This document shows, piece after piece, positions 38,310 to 48,746 of a stretch of 64,000 bases of DNA. This DNA is from Bacteroidia bacterium (GTDB taxonomy: Bacteria > Bacteroidota > Bacteroidia > Chitinophagales > Chitinophagaceae), in contig JAUIBA010000002.1 in assembly GCA_030427635.1 (NCBI GenBank), positions 237,726 through 301,725 on the forward strand, read 5' to 3'. Made by a program: the position numbers and the translations under genes. The notes beneath the pieces were generated by a model. That model searched no databases and was not told the origin of the DNA. It saw only the letters and a list, made by a program, of their open reading frames with translations. Positions within the stretch are counted from its first letter, which is position 1; the number at the start of each line of letters is the position of its first letter.

Positions 38310-38861
38310 TTGAGTAATCGTGAAAATATCATTGAGCTGGCAGACACTCTCATAAGGGAGAAGGGGTATAATGCCTTTAGCTACATGGATATTGCCCGGG
38401 AGGTGGGTATCCGTACTGCATCGGTTCATTATTACTTTCCGGCAAAGGCAGATTTGGGCGTGGCGGTAATACGTATGCACCAGGCGCGGTTTCATGAAAT
38501 GGCCGATGAGCTGCAGCAAGCTGATCCACAGGAGCGCCTGCAAAAGTTTCTGGACAACTATTCTACAATCAGCGCAGCTAATAAGGTATGTCTTGTGGGG
38601 GCTTTGGCTACTGCATTCCGTACGCTTGATGAACCTATTCAGCATGAGCTGAAAGTGTTTGCAGCAATGATACTGGAATGGATGACACTTGTGCTTACAG
38701 ATGGCAGGAAAAAGGGGATATTTCATTTCAGTATTTCCCCGCGTACCAAAGCTGTAATGATTATAGGTAACATGCTGTCTGTAGTGCAACTGGCACGCCT
38801 TACCTCGCCCGAAGATGTAAATCTTGTGAAACGTACTATTATTGAGGACCTTACAAAGTAA
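38310..38861 (+). CDS. TetR/AcrR-family transcriptional regulator
   Basis: NRENIIELADTLIREKGYNAFSYMDIAREVGIRTASVHYYFPAKADLGVAVI HTH. Track start 38286 is a TTG inside the -7 element; TTG at 38310 is a better start. Confidence 0.9.
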   Translation: MSNRENIIELADTLIREKGYNAFSYMDIAREVGIRTASVHYYFPAKADLGVAVIRMHQARFHEMADELQQADPQERLQKFLDNYSTISAANKVCLVGALATAFRTLDEPIQHELKVFAAMILEWMTLVLTDGRKKGIFHFSISPRTKAVMIIGNMLSVVQLARLTSPEDVNLVKRTIIEDLTK

Positions 38862-38866
38862 ATGTT

Positions 38867-40111
38867 ATGAAACGTGTAGTAATTACCGGCCTCGGAGCCG
38901 TAACGCCCATAGGCAATAATGTAGCCGCATACTGGGAAAATATGCTGAAGGGTATAAGTGGCGCAGCTCCCATTACCCGCTTTGATGCGGCTAAGTTCCG
39001 TACTCAGTTTGCCTGTGAGGTAAAGGGCTTTGACCCATCGCCGTTTTTTGAGCGTAATGATGCCCGTAAATATGATATTGTAACACAGTATGCAGTAGCT
39101 GCGTCGGAAGAAGCCATTGCACAGGCGGGTATTGATTTCACTACTCTGAATCGTGACCGGATAGGTGTCATATGGGGCGGGGGCGATGGAGGTGTTTCCA
39201 CCTTTGAAGAGCAGCATGCGGCATATGTGCTAGGCGACGGTACGCCGCGTTTCAACCCGTTTTTTATACCTAAGCGCATTGTAAATATTGCATCGGGCGT
39301 TATCTCTATCCGCCACGGTTTGCGCGGTGTCAACTATACAACAGCTGCAGCCTGCTCTGCAAGCAATACCGCCATTATTGATGCATTTAACTACATACGA
39401 TGGGGTAAGGCAGATATGATGATAACAGGGGGCTCAGAGGCATCTGTCACCCCTACCTCCATAGGTGGATTCAATGCATCAAAGGCACTGTCAATGGCCA
39501 ATGATATTTGTGCACAGGCATCGCGGCCTTTTGATGTGGCACGGGACGGCTTTGTGCTGGGAGAGGGTGCCGGTGCCATAGTGCTGGAGAGCTACGAGCA
39601 CGCTGTAGCGCGTGGTGCTACCATCCTGGCCGAGGTGCTGGGTGGTGGACTGGCTGCCGATGCGTATCACCTTACAGGCACACATCCCGATGGTGATGGG
39701 GCGGTATTGGGCATGACGCTGGCCCTGCAGGATGCAGGCCTCCAGCCGGGGGATATTGACCATATAAATGCACATGCCACCTCTACACCGGTAGGCGACA
39801 TCAGCGAGCTACGTGCCATACGCCGTGTATTTGGCGAGCGACCTGCTGCATCTATCAGTGCTACTAAATCTATGACCGGCCATTTGCTGGGTGGTGCAGG
39901 GGCTATTGAGGCCATTGCCTGCATTAAGTCAGTAATGCATGATGTGATACCGCCCACTATCAATACCGTACATGTAGAGCCTGAATTTGCCGATGGCTTT
40001 GACCTTGCTCTGGGTACACCCCGCCATAGAAAAGTACAATATGCCATGAGCAATACGTTTGGTTTCGGGGGGCATATAGGCTGTTCAGTATATGGTAAGT
40101 TTAACGGATAA
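38867..40111 (+). CDS. 3-oxoacyl-ACP synthase II (FabF-like KAS)
   Basis: 414 aa; VVITGLGAVTPIGN, TTAAACSASNTAIIDAF (Cys), HATSTPVGD and KSMTGHLLGGAGAIEA (His residues). Confidence 0.94.
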   Translation: MKRVVITGLGAVTPIGNNVAAYWENMLKGISGAAPITRFDAAKFRTQFACEVKGFDPSPFFERNDARKYDIVTQYAVAASEEAIAQAGIDFTTLNRDRIGVIWGGGDGGVSTFEEQHAAYVLGDGTPRFNPFFIPKRIVNIASGVISIRHGLRGVNYTTAAACSASNTAIIDAFNYIRWGKADMMITGGSEASVTPTSIGGFNASKALSMANDICAQASRPFDVARDGFVLGEGAGAIVLESYEHAVARGATILAEVLGGGLAADAYHLTGTHPDGDGAVLGMTLALQDAGLQPGDIDHINAHATSTPVGDISELRAIRRVFGERPAASISATKSMTGHLLGGAGAIEAIACIKSVMHDVIPPTINTVHVEPEFADGFDLALGTPRHRKVQYAMSNTFGFGGHIGCSVYGKFNG

Positions 40112-40552
40112 ATTGCTGGTTGTGTGGATATACGCCAGTGTACAGGTGCCTTGATGGCCTCACCGCTAACTAAAGATATATATTGCGTATTGTTTTATGT
40201 TGTTGTTTAATCCGGTTGCACCTGCCGCAGTCTATGCGGTGTCCGGTAGAGCGTCTTTATATCCTTTGTATATATATGTATATTCCCGAAAATAAATATA
40301 ATTATTTGTTTTATTGTTTTGGGCTACAGATATGCCGTAAAACCTTAGGCTGTACAGCTAAATAACAGATTGCTCCAGTTGTGTTTAGGTCTCTGCAGGT
40401 GGGTTTTGAATGTTAAGAAAAATCAAAGGATTCCTTTGTTTATTCACATTGTTGTAATAAATTCACCCCCCAAATACTGTGTTGCCCGCTATGGCGGGGA
40501 GCAACAGTTGTGTTTTTGCGGACCAAAAGTTTCTTAGACTAAACAAAAGAGT

Positions 40553-43500
40553 ATGAAAAAAACTTCTCTATTCCTTGTGCTGATGTTGTCGGCCGGTCTT
40601 ACGGCTTTCGCTCAGGAGACACCACAGACCCACTCGGTATCGGGTAAGGTAGTGGATGAGCACGGCAAGGGTATCAAGGGCGTTACCGTGACGGTAAAAG
40701 GTGGCACCGAAACGGCGGTTACGGATGTGAACGGAGATTTCATGTTCGACGCGCCGGATGGTAGTAACCTTATTATCGTTCAGCAGGTAGGTTTCGCTAC
40801 TCAGTACATTGAAGATGAAGGTCAGTCATTGATAATCACCATGCTTACACTGTCAAAGCAGCTGGAGGGGAACGTAACTACAGCCCTTGTAGCCAGCCGT
40901 CAGGAAAAGCGTGAGGTAGGCTATAATGCTACCACGCTGGGTGGTGATGAACTCATGTCGGCCAGCAATACCAGCATAATTTCAGGTCTTCAGGGCAAAG
41001 TGGCAGGCGCTAATATTACCAGCTCTACCAACGGCCCCGGCGGCTCTGCACGCATTGTACTGCGTGGCGAGAAGTCGTTCATGAAGAATAATAATGCACT
41101 CATAGTAGTAGATGGTGTTATTACCAATAACTATGACCGTACCATCAGCCGCTTTAATGCTGCCAATCCATGGTTCTCTGAGCTGAATCAGATAGACTTT
41201 GGTAACAGTGCCAATGATATCAACCCTGAAGATATAGAGTCAGTAACTGTACTGCACGGTGCGGCTGCTACCGCTATGTATGGTGCTATGGGGGCCAATG
41301 GTGCTATCATGTACACCACTAAGAAAGGCAAGCACTCCTCGGGCCAGAAGGGTAAAATGGACATTACGTTCAAGAGTACCTATACTCAGTCTGACGTAAC
41401 AAAGATTCCACAGACACAGAACATGTATGGTCAGGGCAATATCTATGGTGGTATAGCTGATGACCGCAGTGAATACCGTAGCTGGGGCTATGAAATGGAT
41501 GGTGGTCTGCGTCCATGGGGCCAGGTGATAAACGGCAAGCAGATGGTGAAGCCTTATTCAAACCAGCCAAACAATCTGCGTGATTTCTTTAACCGCGGTA
41601 AGAATATCAACAATTATCTGTCTATATCTGGAGGTTCTGACAAGTCGAACTATTTCCTGTCTATGAATGCGATGAACGCATCGGGTGTAGTGCCTAATAC
41701 GTTCTACAACAGATACAATGTTCGTTTCAGCGGCAACACACAGTTGAGCCACAATCTGTACTCTTCTGTAAATGTTAACTACCTCAACACTTATTCCCGT
41801 GTTGAAGCCAGTGGTAATGGTCCCGGTTCTGTAATCAATAACCTGATACAGACTCCGCGCGATATTCCTGTACAGGAACTGTCTGACCTGGATAATAACT
41901 TTTACGCAATGCAGTTCTTTGATACATCAGGTACTGAGCGTTATGGTAACTACAATGGTTCTTACCAGAATCCTTACTGGACAGCTAAGAACTATGACAA
42001 CCGTAACAAAACAGACAGGGTTATCAGTGATGTGAAAATAGGTTTCAAACAGAACGACTGGCATATCTTCAACCGTGTAGGTGCCGATATCTCTGCCGAC
42101 CGTGCTACTTATAAGTCACCTCAGTATAATGCCGCGCCAATGGATGCAGCTTATAGCAGTGCATTTGTTTCACCAGGTGGCTACACGCAGACTAACTACA
42201 ATGGTCTACGTTTCTACAATGACTTTGTTATTAACTATAACCACGAGCTCAGCCACAACTTTGGCATGAATGCTTATGTGGGGCATAACCTTACTGTTCA
42301 GCGCGATGAGTTGCTGGCTGGTATCATAGAGCCAAACTTTGGTGGACTGGTACTGCCCGCTTATTATAATCTGGACAATAATGCAGGCCCTGTTATCGGT
42401 TACAACAATCTTGTAAACCGCCGCACAATGGGTCTGTACGGAAATCTGGCATTTAACTATCAGCGCGAACTGTTCCTGGAAATAGCCGGCCGTAACGACT
42501 GGTCTTCTACACTCATTCAGCGTCGTCAGTCATTCTACTATCCTGCTGTAAGCGCCGGATGGGTATTCACTGAGCGCCTGGATGGTACAAGATTCCGTAA
42601 CAATGTTATGAACTACGGTAAGGTGCGTATATCCGGTGGTGGTGTAGGTAGCGATGGTATCGCTTATACCAATAATAACGCTGGCTATACACGCAATCCT
42701 ATCCGCACTTCTTATGGCTCGGTTACTTCTCCGTTCAACGGCGCTTATGCATACTCTGTAATGAATGCCTTTGGTGATAATAACCTCAGCCCTGAGCGTA
42801 CACGTGAGTTTGAAGCCGGTTTAGACCTTGGTTTCCTCCGCGACCGTATCAATGCTTCATTTACTTTCTACCGCTCATACACTATCAATACGATAGCGCC
42901 TGTGCAGCTGCCTACATCATCAGGTTATATGTACAACTACATCAATGTAGGCGATGTATCAAACAATGGTGTGGAAATAGCGCTGCGTGGTACCCCGATA
43001 TCTACACGCTGGGGACTGCGCTGGGAGCTGTTTGCAACCTACACACGCAACAAGAATACTGTAGAGCGTCTGAACGGTGGTATGGAGAATGTAGTACTGG
43101 GTGGCTTTGACGGTATGCAGATAGTAGCTGCAGAAGGCCAGTCGCTGGGTACATTCTATGCAAAAGATATCGAATACTGGAAAGATCCTAAAGGTGAGTG
43201 GCATGCAGTTGTAGATCCTGCTACGGGTCTTCCTATTGCTACAAACACTCCTGTTTACAAAGGTTCTTATCAGCCTAAGTTTATGGCATCATGGGGTACT
43301 GACCTTTCTTACAAGGGTATAAAACTGCATGCACTGTTCTTTACCAAGCAGGGTGGCAAGTTCTATAGCCAGAACAAGATGAACATGGATGCGAACGGTA
43401 CATCAGAGCCTACCACAGTTAATGGTCGTAACCCTTATGTGTGGGAAAACTCAGTATATCAGGTGCCCGGTACCAACATCTATCAGGCAAATACTACCCG

Positions 43501-43816
43501 CTTCTCTCCTTACGAGTACTACACTACCCAGCAGCAGACAGTACCTGCACAGGGTATAGTGGATGCAAGCTATGTAAGGCTGCAGGAGCTTTCTATCTCT
43601 TACCAGATACCACAGCGCTATTATGAGCGCTCACCATTCGGTGCGCTGGAAGCAGGTATATTCGGTAACAACCTGGCATTGTGGACAGCTAAGAGTAACA
43701 GATATGATGACCCCGAAGCTACCTCTGCAGGTGCTATGGGTAACGGACAGGGATTTAACTATACTGCGCGCCCTGCACTCAGGAATTATGGTGTGTACGT
43801 AAAAGTTAACTTCTAA
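40553..43816 (+). CDS. SusC/RagA-family TonB-linked outer membrane protein
   Basis: 1087 aa; VSGKVVDEHGKGIKGVTVTVKGG, GLQGKVAGANITSSTNGPGGSARIVLRGEKSF, DINPEDIESVTVLHGAAATAMYGAMGANGAIMYTTKKG. Confidence 0.96.
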   Translation: MKKTSLFLVLMLSAGLTAFAQETPQTHSVSGKVVDEHGKGIKGVTVTVKGGTETAVTDVNGDFMFDAPDGSNLIIVQQVGFATQYIEDEGQSLIITMLTLSKQLEGNVTTALVASRQEKREVGYNATTLGGDELMSASNTSIISGLQGKVAGANITSSTNGPGGSARIVLRGEKSFMKNNNALIVVDGVITNNYDRTISRFNAANPWFSELNQIDFGNSANDINPEDIESVTVLHGAAATAMYGAMGANGAIMYTTKKGKHSSGQKGKMDITFKSTYTQSDVTKIPQTQNMYGQGNIYGGIADDRSEYRSWGYEMDGGLRPWGQVINGKQMVKPYSNQPNNLRDFFNRGKNINNYLSISGGSDKSNYFLSMNAMNASGVVPNTFYNRYNVRFSGNTQLSHNLYSSVNVNYLNTYSRVEASGNGPGSVINNLIQTPRDIPVQELSDLDNNFYAMQFFDTSGTERYGNYNGSYQNPYWTAKNYDNRNKTDRVISDVKIGFKQNDWHIFNRVGADISADRATYKSPQYNAAPMDAAYSSAFVSPGGYTQTNYNGLRFYNDFVINYNHELSHNFGMNAYVGHNLTVQRDELLAGIIEPNFGGLVLPAYYNLDNNAGPVIGYNNLVNRRTMGLYGNLAFNYQRELFLEIAGRNDWSSTLIQRRQSFYYPAVSAGWVFTERLDGTRFRNNVMNYGKVRISGGGVGSDGIAYTNNNAGYTRNPIRTSYGSVTSPFNGAYAYSVMNAFGDNNLSPERTREFEAGLDLGFLRDRINASFTFYRSYTINTIAPVQLPTSSGYMYNYINVGDVSNNGVEIALRGTPISTRWGLRWELFATYTRNKNTVERLNGGMENVVLGGFDGMQIVAAEGQSLGTFYAKDIEYWKDPKGEWHAVVDPATGLPIATNTPVYKGSYQPKFMASWGTDLSYKGIKLHALFFTKQGGKFYSQNKMNMDANGTSEPTTVNGRNPYVWENSVYQVPGTNIYQANTTRFSPYEYYTTQQQTVPAQGIVDASYVRLQELSISYQIPQRYYERSPFGALEAGIFGNNLALWTAKSNRYDDPEATSAGAMGNGQGFNYTARPALRNYGVYVKVNF

Positions 43817-43839
43817 ACCTCAATTCTAAAAAACTGTAT

Positions 43840-45369
43840 ATGTCGATAAATAAGAAGATAGTAATTGCGGCAATGGCCGGTCTGGCGCTGGGCACATCTT
43901 CGTGCAGGAAGTACCTCGATGTGAACAGCAACCCTAACGCAGCACAGGAAGGCACTGTAAAGACCCTTCTTCCGGCTGCGCAGCTGCACCTCGCCTCTGC
44001 TGTAGGTACTGACCTTCAGATAAATGGTGCTATCTGGTCACAGTACTGGACACAGTCACCGCTTGGAAAGGAATACATTCGTCTCGATCAGCAAAATCCT
44101 ACAGCAGCCGATTATGATATGGGCTGGCAGAATTTATATCTCGGCGCTTCTAACTTTTATCAGTTATATAAAGTAGCCGATGAGCAGTATAAAGGACAGT
44201 ACAAAGCTATATCACTGCTGATGCAGGCTTACACTTTCCAAACGCTTACTGACGGCTGGGGAGATGTTCCATTCAGCCAGGCGCTTCAGGGACAGTATCC
44301 TGACGGGCATATTGTAAACCCTGCTTACGATTCTCAGCGTGTGGTATACCGTGGTATCATTTCTTACATTGATTCTGCTATCAGTATCATGGACAAAAGC
44401 ACAGGCGCTGGTCCTGGTGCTGATGACCTTGTGTATGGTGGTGACATGAAAAAGTGGGCGAAGTTTGCCAATACACTCAAACTGCGCGCACTGCTTCGCA
44501 TTTCTGATGTAGACCCGTTATTTGCACAGCCTCGTATAGATACAATATTCCGTACCAATGCACCACTTATAGGTGAGGGCGATGATGCGCGTATCGTATA
44601 TTATTCTGCTGTGGGTAATAATCATCCGCTATATGCCGAGCTGAGCTCTGCCGATCTGGGACATGTTCAGCAGCTGGCAGGCAGCAAGACAAGTATAGAT
44701 ACTATGGTAGCCAATAACGACTACCGTGGATTGGTATTTTACAACAGAGTATCTGGTATGGGTCTTGTAGGTGTAAGCCAGAGCGAGTATGACATTAAGC
44801 TCCCTGAAGGTACATTTTCCACGCCGGCTGCTGCCACAGGTGCAGATATCATGAATACAGCATCGGCTACAGCATCGGTTATGCTGCTTTCCAGCTGGGA
44901 AAGTTACTTCCTGCAGGCTGAGGCTTTTGCCAGAGGGTATGCTACAGGTGACGATGCTCAGGCATTCTTTGCAGGCATTCATGCCAGCTTTGCTTATAAC
45001 AGCAGCGCAATAGAAGCAGCTACAGGTGATGATGGTGATGTTGCCTATAATATTTATGTAAATGGTGATGCAGGCCTGGGTATAGCGCCTGCACGCTGGG
45101 CTGCCTATCCTGTTACCGGTACTGCTGAGCAGCGTGTGCAGTTCATTGCTACTCAGAAATGGTTTGCTATGACGGGCAATCAGGGTTTTGAATCATGGAC
45201 AGAAACAAGGCGTACTGGTTATCCCGACTTCCTTGTAACGCCTAAGAACAGCTTCCTGGCGGGTAAAATGCCTGCAAGGTTCCTGTATCCGGCCAGCGAA
45301 AAAGCTACTAATGCTCAGTACCCTGGCGAAAAAGCCGTGACTGTGAAAGTATGGTGGGATATGTTCTGA
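43840..45369 (+). CDS. SusD/RagB-family outer membrane lipoprotein
   Basis: 509 aa; TSSCRKYLDVNSNPNAAQEGTVKTLLPAAQLHLA and conserved GWGDVPFSQAL. Confidence 0.95.
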   Translation: MSINKKIVIAAMAGLALGTSSCRKYLDVNSNPNAAQEGTVKTLLPAAQLHLASAVGTDLQINGAIWSQYWTQSPLGKEYIRLDQQNPTAADYDMGWQNLYLGASNFYQLYKVADEQYKGQYKAISLLMQAYTFQTLTDGWGDVPFSQALQGQYPDGHIVNPAYDSQRVVYRGIISYIDSAISIMDKSTGAGPGADDLVYGGDMKKWAKFANTLKLRALLRISDVDPLFAQPRIDTIFRTNAPLIGEGDDARIVYYSAVGNNHPLYAELSSADLGHVQQLAGSKTSIDTMVANNDYRGLVFYNRVSGMGLVGVSQSEYDIKLPEGTFSTPAAATGADIMNTASATASVMLLSSWESYFLQAEAFARGYATGDDAQAFFAGIHASFAYNSSAIEAATGDDGDVAYNIYVNGDAGLGIAPARWAAYPVTGTAEQRVQFIATQKWFAMTGNQGFESWTETRRTGYPDFLVTPKNSFLAGKMPARFLYPASEKATNAQYPGEKAVTVKVWWDMF

Positions 45370-45400
45370 TATCAGTAAAGACTATTTAAAAAACTACAGA

Positions 45401-46051
45401 ATGAAGAAAATACTAGGCATAACACTTCTCGCAGCCCTCGCTTTCACTGCTTGTCGTAAGAAAACGGGCAATGTGTCTGTGCTGCACAACTATTCTACAC
45501 CCACCATCATGCTGCCCGATGGTATGTACTACAGCATGCCTGTAAATGGTATGTTGCCAATAGTACAGGCCACAGCGTTCGACTCATTCTATCATGAGGA
45601 TGCGGCAGTGGTGTTTGACCAGAGCAAACTTGATATCACCACTCCGGGTGTATATCCTGTTACTGCTACTGCAAAGAACAGCTATGGTATGGGTGCTTCA
45701 AAAACGATTTATATAGCAGTTACTGATGTAGATGCTACCGTAAATCTGGAAGGACGTTACCTGCGTGTGGTTACAGATGATACGCTGTATGTGACCCGTC
45801 TGGCAAATGGTCTGTATTACACCAGTGATGCTGCTGCAAATGGCATATCTGACACCACACATGTGATACCGGCAATGTTTGTGCAGACATCCGCTACTAC
45901 GCTTGTAATGCCGGTACAGGATTCAAAATTCGGCCCTGTATATGCTACCAATGGTACGGTGGATTATGTAGCCCCCGATGATGTTACTATCTCTTATGTG
46001 CTGCAGAACAACGCTTTTGCACCTATCATCAGAGAGTTCCGTAAGATATAA
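45401..46051 (+). CDS. Hypothetical lipoprotein with Ig-like (DUF5011/DUF5012-like) domain
   Basis: 216 aa; LAFTACRKK lipobox; FDQSKLDITTPGVYPVTATAKNSYGMGASKTIYIAVTD. Confidence 0.65.
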   Translation: MKKILGITLLAALAFTACRKKTGNVSVLHNYSTPTIMLPDGMYYSMPVNGMLPIVQATAFDSFYHEDAAVVFDQSKLDITTPGVYPVTATAKNSYGMGASKTIYIAVTDVDATVNLEGRYLRVVTDDTLYVTRLANGLYYTSDAAANGISDTTHVIPAMFVQTSATTLVMPVQDSKFGPVYATNGTVDYVAPDDVTISYVLQNNAFAPIIREFRKI

Positions 46052-46082
46052 CCTCAGCCCCATCAGGCACACACAATTTGCA

Positions 46083-46107
46083 CCCCGCACATGCGGGGTT
46101 TTTTTTT
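46083..46107 (+). terminator. Intrinsic terminator of the SusCD-like operon
   Basis: CCCCGCACATGCGGGG followed by TTTTTTTTT. Confidence 0.92.
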
Positions 46108-46225
46108 ATTTATTCAAAAACGCCATTACTCTATCCATGCATTGGGTTACGTATTTTTCAGTTGTAGTATTCGTATCATATAGCTTGCGATAGTAACATG
46201 GCATCATTTTTGCGAATATAAAAGC

Positions 46226-47188
46226 ATGAAAATGTACACCAGGCTCCTGTTAATAGCAGTGGGCTGCATGTTATATGTATGTGCCTGCAGTAAGAAGAAT
46301 GATGTATCCCCGTCGGTTCCATCATATGATTCTACAGGTACACAGGTTCAGCCAGACTTTACTGCCGGTGCTAATTTATGGGCTGGTGCCAATGTCTGTT
46401 TTACTATCAATCGTAAGGTAACTACCGCCCGATGGGATTTTGGCGATGGGACACCTGAAATATATACTGGGCCGGGTTTGTATTGTCATGTGTTTGCCGC
46501 AGGCACCTACACTGTCACGCTCACAGTGGATGATGACACGACGCAGCGTATTGCGAAAGCCATTACCATACGGCCGTATTATCAGTTCTCTTATGCAGGT
46601 GATTCTGTAGCTGGTGACACGTTGTGGTTTACCTCTTCCACCTATCCTTCCTCAGGCAATACATATGCATGGACCTTCGGAGATGGAACCGCATCGGCAG
46701 AGGCACACCCATGGCATGTATATGCCAGTCCGGGTACCTATACTGTGCGGCTGGTTGTAAACAATGAGGAGAGCTATGCGTGTACCCGCAAGGTTATCAT
46801 AAATCGTGATCCGTTATACACACATCTTGTGGCTGGTATCAGGGTACTTCATGACTGTCAGTTGGTGACACGTCCGGCAGGTTGGCCGGAATATACCACC
46901 TACTATCCGGATTCGACCATGAATTTTCAATATATAAACAAGCTAACCTTAAAACTAAATCTGAACACTTATTTCTTTAATGAGGCACAGTCGCATGGCA
47001 ACATACTGCGTTTTGACAAACAAGCCTACTACGGTAACGAACTGATGTTTAATGAAAACTACCCCGGTACGCTTACTTATTATATAGCTGAAGATAGCAT
47101 CAGCTATCGTAACGTAACTGCGGGGATATTACATGGCAGCTCACCTGGCAGCATATTTGACTATACCTTCACCGCGCATGCACCATAG
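46226..47188 (+). CDS. PKD-domain lipoprotein
   Basis: 320 aa; VCACSKK lipobox; two PKD modules: WDFGDGTPEIYTGPGLYCHVFAAGTYTVTLTV and WTFGDGTASAEAHPWHVYASPGTYTVRLVV. Confidence 0.85.
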   Translation: MKMYTRLLLIAVGCMLYVCACSKKNDVSPSVPSYDSTGTQVQPDFTAGANLWAGANVCFTINRKVTTARWDFGDGTPEIYTGPGLYCHVFAAGTYTVTLTVDDDTTQRIAKAITIRPYYQFSYAGDSVAGDTLWFTSSTYPSSGNTYAWTFGDGTASAEAHPWHVYASPGTYTVRLVVNNEESYACTRKVIINRDPLYTHLVAGIRVLHDCQLVTRPAGWPEYTTYYPDSTMNFQYINKLTLKLNLNTYFFNEAQSHGNILRFDKQAYYGNELMFNENYPGTLTYYIAEDSISYRNVTAGILHGSSPGSIFDYTFTAHAP

Positions 47189-47213
47189 CATAGGTCATAG
47201 ATAAGCACAGGAC

Positions 47214-47250
47214 ATAAAATAAGCAGGATAACCCATCCTGCTTATTTTAT
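47214..47250. terminator. Bidirectional terminator between convergent genes
   Basis: ATAAAATAAGCAGGAT AACCC ATCCTGCTTATTTTAT, perfect 16-bp stem with A/T-rich flanks. Confidence 0.88.
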
Positions 47251-47271
47251 ACATCTTTTGTATGTAAGCTG

Positions 47272-48744
47272 TTAATCGTTTTCTTCTTCCGCACGCAGCA
47301 GTGAGCTGAAGAGGTCATTGAAACCAATACCCCTTGTTAGCTTGTTTCTGCTTAGCAGAGAGTGTGCAGCCAGGCCATGCAATACAAACTCCATCAGGGC
47401 CAGTTGCTCAGCACCTCTTGCTGCCGGATGATGCCGGCGCACCAGCGCTTCCAGTCCGTCTATGCCATGCAGGGTATCTGCGTGTTCCTTGTCGTTTTCA
47501 TCATCCATCAGGTCCACTGCATTCCCTGCACCAAACCACTCAGTGATGGCTGCATATTCTGAGCTTTCTTTTTTCTTTTTCAGCTTGCCCGGGTCGGAGA
47601 ATAGTTGTGTGAACGTATTACGTATAGCCAGTGTAATGAGGTTCTGCGCCACAATAGCCGGCCCTTCCTGCTCACCTTCATACACCAGTTCTACCTTGCC
47701 ATTGATGGCAGGTACTGCGGCGTAAAGGTCTGCTATGCGGGCATAGCTGTAACTGTGACCATTTTTCAGCATGCGCAGCTCTGCTGCGCTTACAAGGCTT
47801 TCATAAGCGCTGATGGTGAGCCGGGTGCTTACACCGCTTTTAGCATCTACATACTCACTTTTGCGCGCCTCTATTGCTATCTGTTCTACAAGATTGCGCA
47901 GTATTTCCGGTATGGCTATTTCCTGCTGGTGGATAGTGAGGCGTGCCTGGTCCTGCGTTATCTGCTTGGAGTATTCTATCGATTTTGGATAGTGGGTGAG
48001 TATCTGAGAGCCTATACGGTCCTTAAGCGGCGTTACTATGCTGCCACGGTTTGTATAGTCCTCTGGGTTGGCGGTAAAGATGAACTGTACATCCAGCGGT
48101 ATGCGCAGGTTAAAGCCCCTAATCTGTACATCGCCTTCCTGCAGTATGTTGAATAAGGCCACCTGTAGCCTTGCCTGCAGGTCGGGCAGCTCATTGATAA
48201 CGAATATAAACCGGTTGCTGCGCGGTATTAGGCCATAATGTATTACCTGCTCATCGGCAAAGGACAGCTTCATGTTGGCCGCCTTTATAGGGTCTATATC
48301 GCCTATAAGGTCTGCCACGCTTACATCAGGCGTAGCCAGTTTTTCGGCAAAGCGCTCACTCCTGTGTATCCAGCTTATGGAGGTTTCATCTCCCATTTCA
48401 GCAATCAGCTCCCGCGCATAGCGCGATACGGGATATTGTGGGTCGTCATTGAGCGGGCTGCCGGTAATAACGGGTATGTATTCATCCAGCAGTTGCACCA
48501 GCTGTCTTGCCATCATGGTTTTGGCCTGCCCTCTGAGCCCCAGAAACAAAATGTTGTGCCGGCTCAGTATAGCACGCTCTACCTCGGGTACTACGGTTTC
48601 CTCATAGCCATATATGCCGTGAAATACTGATTCCCCGGCATGTAGCCGGGTTATCAGGTTTTCTCTAAGTTCGTCCTTAATGCTTCTGTACCGGTAGCCT
48701 ACCTTTTTCAGTGCACCCAGTGTAGCTATTTCCTGTATGTTCAT
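47272..48744 (-). CDS. MoxR/Mg-chelatase-like AAA ATPase
   Basis: 490 aa; HNILFLGLRGQAKTMMARQL (Walker A-like), RFIFVINELPDLQARLQVALFNILQEGDVQIRGFNLRIPLDVQFIFTANPEDYTNRGSIVTPLKDRIGSQI. Confidence 0.9.
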   Translation of the reverse strand: MNIQEIATLGALKKVGYRYRSIKDELRENLITRLHAGESVFHGIYGYEETVVPEVERAILSRHNILFLGLRGQAKTMMARQLVQLLDEYIPVITGSPLNDDPQYPVSRYARELIAEMGDETSISWIHRSERFAEKLATPDVSVADLIGDIDPIKAANMKLSFADEQVIHYGLIPRSNRFIFVINELPDLQARLQVALFNILQEGDVQIRGFNLRIPLDVQFIFTANPEDYTNRGSIVTPLKDRIGSQILTHYPKSIEYSKQITQDQARLTIHQQEIAIPEILRNLVEQIAIEARKSEYVDAKSGVSTRLTISAYESLVSAAELRMLKNGHSYSYARIADLYAAVPAINGKVELVYEGEQEGPAIVAQNLITLAIRNTFTQLFSDPGKLKKKKESSEYAAITEWFGAGNAVDLMDDENDKEHADTLHGIDGLEALVRRHHPAARGAEQLALMEFVLHGLAAHSLLSRNKLTRGIGFNDLFSSLLRAEEEND

Positions 48745-48746
48745 GC

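Noticed and set aside
47605-48156. 183-aa plus-strand ORF
   Set aside because: Antisense to the MoxR-type ATPase.
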